Source of the DNA: Chromera velia
Lineage: Eukaryota; Sar; Chromeraceae
Direction: 5' to 3'
Length of the DNA: 16,784 nucleotides
Assembly (NCBI GenBank): GCA_018398765.1
Contig: JAHBMJ010004656.1
Location: forward strand, 25,001 to 41,784
In this document: in pieces, positions 12,221-16,784 of the stretch
Position numbering within the stretch: the first letter of the stretch is position 1
Layout: every line of letters begins with the position of its first letter
Notes under the pieces: model-generated
Told to the model about the DNA's origin: nothing
Seen by the model: the letters and a program-made list of their open reading frames with translations, nothing else
Database searches by the model: none
Translations under genes and position numbers: made by a program

Positions 12221-13358
12221 ACATATTTTTTTAGTCGCATCCATTCATAAGAAATTCAATCAGATCTAAATTTAACAAAAACGTGAAATTGTATAAGCAA
12301 TAATAAGCAATTAATAGCAATATTAACAACGATTTAACGTCTTTTTTATATCTATCTGCTATAGACTCGGAACGGTGTTAGTGGTTCCGTCTGTACGAGT
12401 GAAGGCATGGAGAGGACAAAGACAGATACGTTGGCATACAAAGGTATCAAAAGGAAAATAGACAGACGGTTCTCTTGTATGTTTTGTGATGGGGGTGTGG
12501 AAACTAAACCTTTGCTGGAAAGTCGATATCGAAAAATGAGCAGCGAGGCTGAGCGAGCAGCTTCTGCGCAAAAGATAAGGTCTTCGGAAGTGTTTTCCTT
12601 GACTGGATGCCAATGATGAAGTGGCAAGCTTCAATGACAGAGTATGGATGTCGTCGGATAACCATAACCTCAGTTGTACATGACTGACCTTTCCAAATCT
12701 CAGTTTGCCTATGTTGATATCCTCGTCAATGCGGTTGCTTCTGAAGCTCCTAGACGGTATAAAACGAAGCGACAACACTGTATAAGGACGATCCTGCTCT
12801 TTAAGTCCCTCAGCTGCCTGAACGTTCGGTAGTTAACCAGATCAGACAAGAGAGCAACTCTGTATGTTCACGAGACGGAGTTAAAAATTTTGAGCGATTT
12901 TGAGCCCCTGGGATTGTCAAACAAAGAGCGATCCAAAGATTCCAACTTAGGCTATTAGTAAGGACTTTTGGTGGATCACGATGGACCACTCTGTCTTGAC
13001 CAACTCGACCCGACGTACTCCTCTGAACAGTCAAAAAAGTGCTGCTGGGTCGCAGATAACCCCTGGAGGGATCGAGAGGGCTTGTGACCCATCGGGACTA
13101 TGATCGGGTTGCAAATGAATATTTGGATGGCCCTAAATTATTTCATTATATTTCTTTTAATTTCTTTTCTTTTTCTTTTAAATTTCATCCCCTAAATCTA
13201 GAATCTAAATTAACTTAAATTCACTTTAAAGTTCAACAGAACAATAGGCCTGTAGTGAAAACCGATATCAATTTTTGTCAATTGTTGATACACTTTTCGG
13301 GTATACTTTTATAGAGTATAACTTTTGTGTCCACTACTAGAAGCGATTAGCTCGGCAG

Positions 13359-14224
13359 TCAATGCTACGGTTTTACGTATTGAAACACGTGATCTAAACC
13401 ACCAAGCAGCTTTCGCGCTCTGTCAGTGCGAAGTATCGCAACCTCTGATTCTTGAACCTCATGAGCGGAACTTTCGTAAGAAGCACCCTCTGAATCTGAA
13501 GGAGCCAGCACCACCCCACGGATCCGCACCCCAGACTCCTTTTCCTTCTGCTCCACTTGAATCCCCCTAACTACCTCTCCAAGTCTTTCTGCTTTCTCTT
13601 TGACCTTCTTTCCGTGCGCGTCGGTAATTTCGATCAAGACGACCATCTCACCATCGGACGTACGGAACCACATGTCGCACCGGGGATGCGAGAAAGGCTT
13701 CCCATCCTTCTCCTCGTCTGCAAAGAACATGATGTCCGTCTCCAGCTGGGAGACGTCGGTGATGGTGTCGAAATTGGTCTGGTTTTGACCCGGAAAGATC
13801 CGGCCTTTCTTGATATCGGTGCACTTGAACGGACAGTTGATCGCCCCAAATAGCAGCCCCCCGTACAAGGCCGACTCGGTGCTGAGGGCCCACAAATACG
13901 ACCTCTCAAGCGGGGTACCTGCAAAAAGTGCAATCCATGCACGGTATCCTAAACACAGCAAAGACTTAGTCTGATCAGAAGCAGAAGAGGCGAAATTTGA
14001 CAAAAGAGAGCCGCAGTTGCGAATCGTCAATCGAGGCCGGCAACAAAACGGCATCCATCCACCAACGCACAAATAAAATGACTCTCCAATATACAAACGA
14101 TGCGTGGAAAGGAAAGCGTTCCCCCAAAGCTACACCAAGCATCCCCAGTTACAGTCAAGCTGTCGAGCGGCGCACCACCATTGCAAGGATGCAAATGAAG
14201 TCCAGCACGTGAATCAAACAAAGA

Positions 14225-14263
<39 letters not shown>

Positions 14264-16204
14264 CCCCCCCCCCNNNNNNNNNNNCCTTTCTCTCTCCCTC
14301 ACTCCCCTCCCTTCGGGTTGTCTCGAGTCCGTCTACCTATCTCCTTGTCTGTCTGCCCCGTTCTGCCTGTCTGTCCGTCCCCATCTCTGCTTTTTTGTCT
14401 GTCTGGTTGCCGCTGAAAGCGTTAGCCTACCATCAGAAACTCGAAACTGCATACAAGAAGATGCTGCAATACACACACCTGTACCCAAGAGGAACCAAGC
14501 CTGGCTGCACTCAAACAACCGCAAAAAGAACTGCTGAGTGAATGGCGACATACCTGCAAGGAGCGGAACTGCGGGTTGAAATTGTTCTTTGAAGAGACCT
14601 GCACCTTTCACGTATACGTTCTGCAGCTCGGGCTCGTCATCAGGCGGCTTCACTGATAGGAGGTGGTAGAGGGGCGCTGTGAGGAGATCATCTCGTCCCA
14701 ATACGATCAGGTTACTCACTCGGCGAACTCCATGCACTTCCTCATCCTTCAACCCACACAGCAAACCGGCAACGTGCTTGTCCACCTCCCTCGGGATGTA
14801 TCTGTAAAAAAACTTCTCGAGTAAGGGCTTTGAGAAGGTGTCCGCTGCCTTTCGCAGCTTCGCCTTCCTGTCTGTCTTGGAGCGCTTGCTGGAGCAGGCG
14901 GCCTTCAGGTCGTCAGAAAGCTTAGCGACCTGCCTCTCGAGCCGTTTGTCGACTGCAGGCACGTGCAAACGCGATAGGTTCCCCTCAAGCGCCAGCGCAA
15001 ATCGGAGCTGCAGATTCGCAATCAAGCGCTGTTCATCCGGGTCTGTTGACGTCTGCTTCAGCTTCAGAAAGCCGCTAAAGCCCGTCAGGGGGCCTGTCTT
15101 CCCGCTACAGAACCTAGATGCATCAGAATCTGCAAGGTGCCTCATGACCAGCTCAACATCTATCCGAGGACAGACAACGGGCCAGCGGCAGGTAGCAGAC
15201 GTCGAGGCTGTGGGGGGAGTGAGGGGCGGTGGCTCGACGTACGTGGCCACCGCGACGGCCCGCTCGGCAAACACCTCCATCGCACCCTGGGAGAAGGCGG
15301 CGCCGGGGTCGTTCTCCTGATTGGTGCGAGGGCACATTTTCCTGTGGTCGTCCAAATGGATGAGAACTCTTGCGTTCTCACCCAGATTCCGGTGCAATAA
15401 ACTTTCCATCTCGTCAATTGAATCGTCAACTGAGGGAGGGAGATCACCCGGACCGACCGGCACTTCATACGGCCATTTCCGGTCGGGCTCCTCCAGAAGG
15501 GCTCGCATGCACTCGACAGCAAATGCCGCCCCCTGATTCTTAGCGTAGCCGCCGTCGAGAAGGGGGGTTTCATTGGAGAGTTGAAATCTCCGTCTCCCAT
15601 TGTTGTCGAAGGCGAGGTACAGGTAGTGGGTGAAGTCCTCTGACGCGAGAAAGGCTGGCAGAACACTCGAGGTCTTCCCAGAGCGCCCTGGTGCACAGAG
15701 ATACTTGATCTCATAACGGTTTCCTGTCTGATCATCAGACAACATCTTCACCATTTTACCGAGGTCCTCCTCCGACCCCCAGTACGGAAGTTTGTACAGT
15801 TTGAGTGCCTCTGAACGAGTACCCACTCTTCTGACGGGGAGGGAGTTCTTGTAGGTCTCTGAGTCTGAGAACAAACCTGTTGAGCGGTCGGTGGGGGAAG
15901 AATATTTCTGGAGACGTTCATCAAGAAGGTTCTCGACGTGCATAAACTTTCCTTCCTCTTTGCTCGCCTTTTCTCCCGTCTGCCGAAGAAGAGAGCAGCA
16001 GTTTCGCGGAGCTTTCAAGGCATACCATTCCCTGGATCTCAAGGAAAACCCGAAAACTGAAGGGATGATAATGTAGAGCAAAAGGACCAGAAGAAGCATT
16101 GCGAGCGAAGAGCAAACATTGCCGAGAGGGCAAAGAGGTTGAAGAGACGGCAACAACACACAACAACACACAAAGCCTCGTGCAAAACCGGACGTGACAT
16201 GCAT
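13359..16204 (-). CDS. Crinkler/RHS-like P-loop NTPase fused to a probable PD-(D/E)XK nuclease, two exons
   Basis: Exon 1 is 16204-14554 and exon 2 is 13918-13365 (TAG), or 13359 if the TAG is read through to the TGA two codons later. The split-codon phase matches at the junction, giving 734 codons plus stop. Residues 36-52 (MLLLVLLLY...) form a strong hydrophobic signal or anchor; Met36 (16099) is an equally good start and gives a classic signal peptide. Walker A is APGRSGKT at 171-178, and Walker B is VLIHLDD at 280-286, followed by His as in the DEH-type motif of this family. Exon 2 carries a nuclease-like core, D632 then E647-x-T649 after a hydrophobic strand, with lysines at 654-655 that could replace the missing third-position Lys. 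NTPase-REase fusions of this kind are known as Crinkler/RHS effectors in oomycetes, fungi, kinetoplastids and algae; some are secreted into hosts and others act on chromatin. The family assignment is by motif and architecture only. The proximity to a retrotransposon recalls trypanosome RHS loci, but the LINE is about 2 kb away, not inside the gene. Confidence 0.75.
13919..14553 (-). other. Intron of the NTPase-nuclease gene, with assembly gap
   Basis: On the minus strand the donor is GCAG|GTATGT (intron begins 14553) and the acceptor is TTTTTGCAG|GTACC (intron ends 13919). Both split a Gly codon after its first base, so the frame continues exactly. The intron is about 635 bp, including 11 Ns and a (GA)n tract. 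The 9-base word TTGCAGGTA occurs at both junctions. Confidence 0.8.
14227..14284. repeat. (CT)n then poly-C, running into an 11-N gap
   Basis: About 35 bp of CT repeat and a run of 13 C precede Ns at 14274-14284, inside the intron. The poly-C probably stopped sequencing. True gap length is unknown. Confidence 0.95.
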
Positions 16205-16246
16205 GGGTGTATGTGCGAGGGGAACAGGAGGGGAACAGGATTCAAG

Positions 16247-16271
16247 TATATATATATATATATATATATAC
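16247..16271. repeat. (TA)12 run upstream of the NTPase-nuclease gene
   Basis: It lies 43-67 bp upstream of Met1 and about 150 bp upstream of Met36 of the minus-strand gene, so it could serve as a TATA-type element. It could equally be a neutral microsatellite. Confidence 0.9.
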
Positions 16272-16402
16272 GATGGGGAGCGATCGAATCAGTTTGAAAT
16301 TAGCTTAATTAAGGGCCGACAGGGCACTACTTGATGCGCGCCATGCGCAAGGCGGGGCACTGGGCCTCGCGGTATATATTTGTTGTCCTACATTGTTTGG
16401 TA

Positions 16403-16433
16403 AGTGCCCCCCGGAAAAAAGGAGTGCCCCCCG
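16403..16433. repeat. Paired AGTGCCCCCCG direct repeat
   Basis: The 11-mer occurs at 16403-16413 and 16423-16433, 20 bp apart, and is followed by TTCCGGGGCC at about 16440, which is partly complementary. It may be regulatory, or part of a short repeat. Confidence 0.6.
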
Positions 16434-16650
16434 CTTCGCTTTCCGGGGCCATTAAGTGTCGTGTCTCAGCCTCGACGAACTGAAGGGGCGAAGAAAGTCA
16501 CATTAATTGTCAGATATTGTCAGATCGATCATCGATCAAACTTGATGGCAGAGTGACGATCATTCGTCTGACACGGTTTGTGTTGCTTACAGCTCCTTCC
16601 CCTGTGGAGCGTCTCTTTCTGGCTGCATTCCTAAGCCGTGTGTTGGAAAG

Positions 16651-16784
16651 ATGTTTGGAGTTGTTTCGCTGCTTGTTCTTGTGTTCTGTCTGTTGCTCGG
16701 ACTCCATGTTGGTATCCCTGTCGCTGTTGCAATGCCCACCGGGAAGGGAAGGCAAATGGGGTTTCTGGCAAGCTCGCACTTGGG
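16651..16784 (+). CDS. 5' end of an unidentified gene with a signal peptide (truncated by window edge)
   Basis: The ATG at 16651 opens a frame that runs to the window end without a stop (44 codons plus two bases). Residues 2-20 (FGVVSLLVLVFCLLLGLHV) are a strong hydrophobic core, followed by small residues (PVAVA) at about 23-27, which is a typical cleavage context. A basic segment with Lys, Arg and a Phe (KGRQMGF) follows. This points to a secreted, endomembrane or, in a complex-plastid alga, plastid-targeted protein. The mature domain is outside the window. An exon boundary soon after is possible. No upstream in-frame alternative was preferred, because the hydrophobic core begins right after this Met. 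Confidence 0.55.
   Translation, partial: MFGVVSLLVLVFCLLLGLHVGIPVAVAMPTGKGRQMGFLASSHL

Larger units (their letters stand above)
11340..13358. other. AT-rich gene-poor stretch between the LINE and the NTPase-nuclease gene
   Basis: About 2 kb with a clear drop in GC compared with both sides. It holds the TCCAAA word cluster (11792-12130), an (AT)n tract (12186-12216) and T-rich sequence at 13130-13200. The first few hundred bases may be LINE 3' UTR. A short plus frame at 12407-12616 (69 codons, basic, with one CxxC) has no recognisable domain and is not called. No RNA gene was recognised. Confidence 0.5.
16205..16650. promoter_or_regulatory. Divergent intergenic region, probable shared promoter
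   Basis: The NTPase-nuclease gene (minus) and the signal-peptide gene (plus) are transcribed away from each other from this 446-bp interval. It contains a tandem 11-mer AGGGGAACAGG (16218 and 16229), a (TA)12 run, and paired AGTGCCCCCCG words. Any promoter role is inferred from position; no defined transcription-factor site was recognised. Confidence 0.4.

Noticed and set aside
12407-12616. 69-codon plus-strand frame with one CxxC
   Set aside because: Short, isolated in AT-rich DNA, no match to a known domain by eye.
16510-16779. 89-codon minus-strand frame
   Set aside because: Overlaps the plus-strand signal-peptide frame, which has much stronger protein character.

Overview
This is a eukaryotic nuclear contig, most likely from a unicellular eukaryote such as an alga or protist. 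The reasons are a spliceosomal intron with GT-AG ends, long simple-sequence tracts ((CTGA)n, (CA)n, (CT)n, (AT)n, homopolymers), an 11-N assembly gap, a large LINE-type retrotransposon, and no bacterial gene organisation. The lineage cannot be fixed from the sequence. A Crinkler/RHS-like gene and a second gene with an N-terminal secretory signal would fit an alveolate or stramenopile-type protist, at low confidence.

Layout. 1-2862 is gene-poor and holds a (CTGA)n array, a long (CA)n microsatellite and a shorter ACTGA-rich tract. 2863-11339 (+) is one APE-type LINE: a gag-like ORF1 region (2863-4959), a low-complexity middle (4935-5969), and an ORF2 with Ser/Pro-rich leader, endonuclease and reverse transcriptase (about 5777-11339). 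11340-13358 is AT-rich and gene-poor, with a dense cluster of TTTGGATCCAAA-like words and an (AT)n tract. 13359-16204 (-) is a two-exon gene for a P-loop NTPase joined to a probable PD-(D/E)XK nuclease of the Crinkler/RHS type, with an N-terminal hydrophobic signal. 16651-16784 (+) is the start of a divergent gene with a strong signal peptide, cut by the window edge.

Main observation. In the coding frames of the LINE every in-frame stop is TAG. From 5777 to 11336 there are nine TAGs and no TAA or TGA, and the ORF2 frame finally closes at a TGA. One TAG (10398) sits exactly where LINE reverse transcriptases keep a conserved glutamine (GVxQGDPLSP). Off-frame stops in the same DNA are mostly TGA and TAA, so base composition does not explain it. 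The remaining defects are about six frame changes, most of them near homopolymers or a short tandem duplication. The simplest readings are UAG read as Gln (genome-wide or element-specific) with homopolymer indels, or a decaying copy with unexplained stop-codon bias.

The neighbouring NTPase-nuclease gene ends TAG-CAT-TGA and has no internal TAG, so it does not settle whether the host itself reads UAG as sense. Its intron has the same 9-bp word at both splice junctions, which suggests intron gain by duplication.
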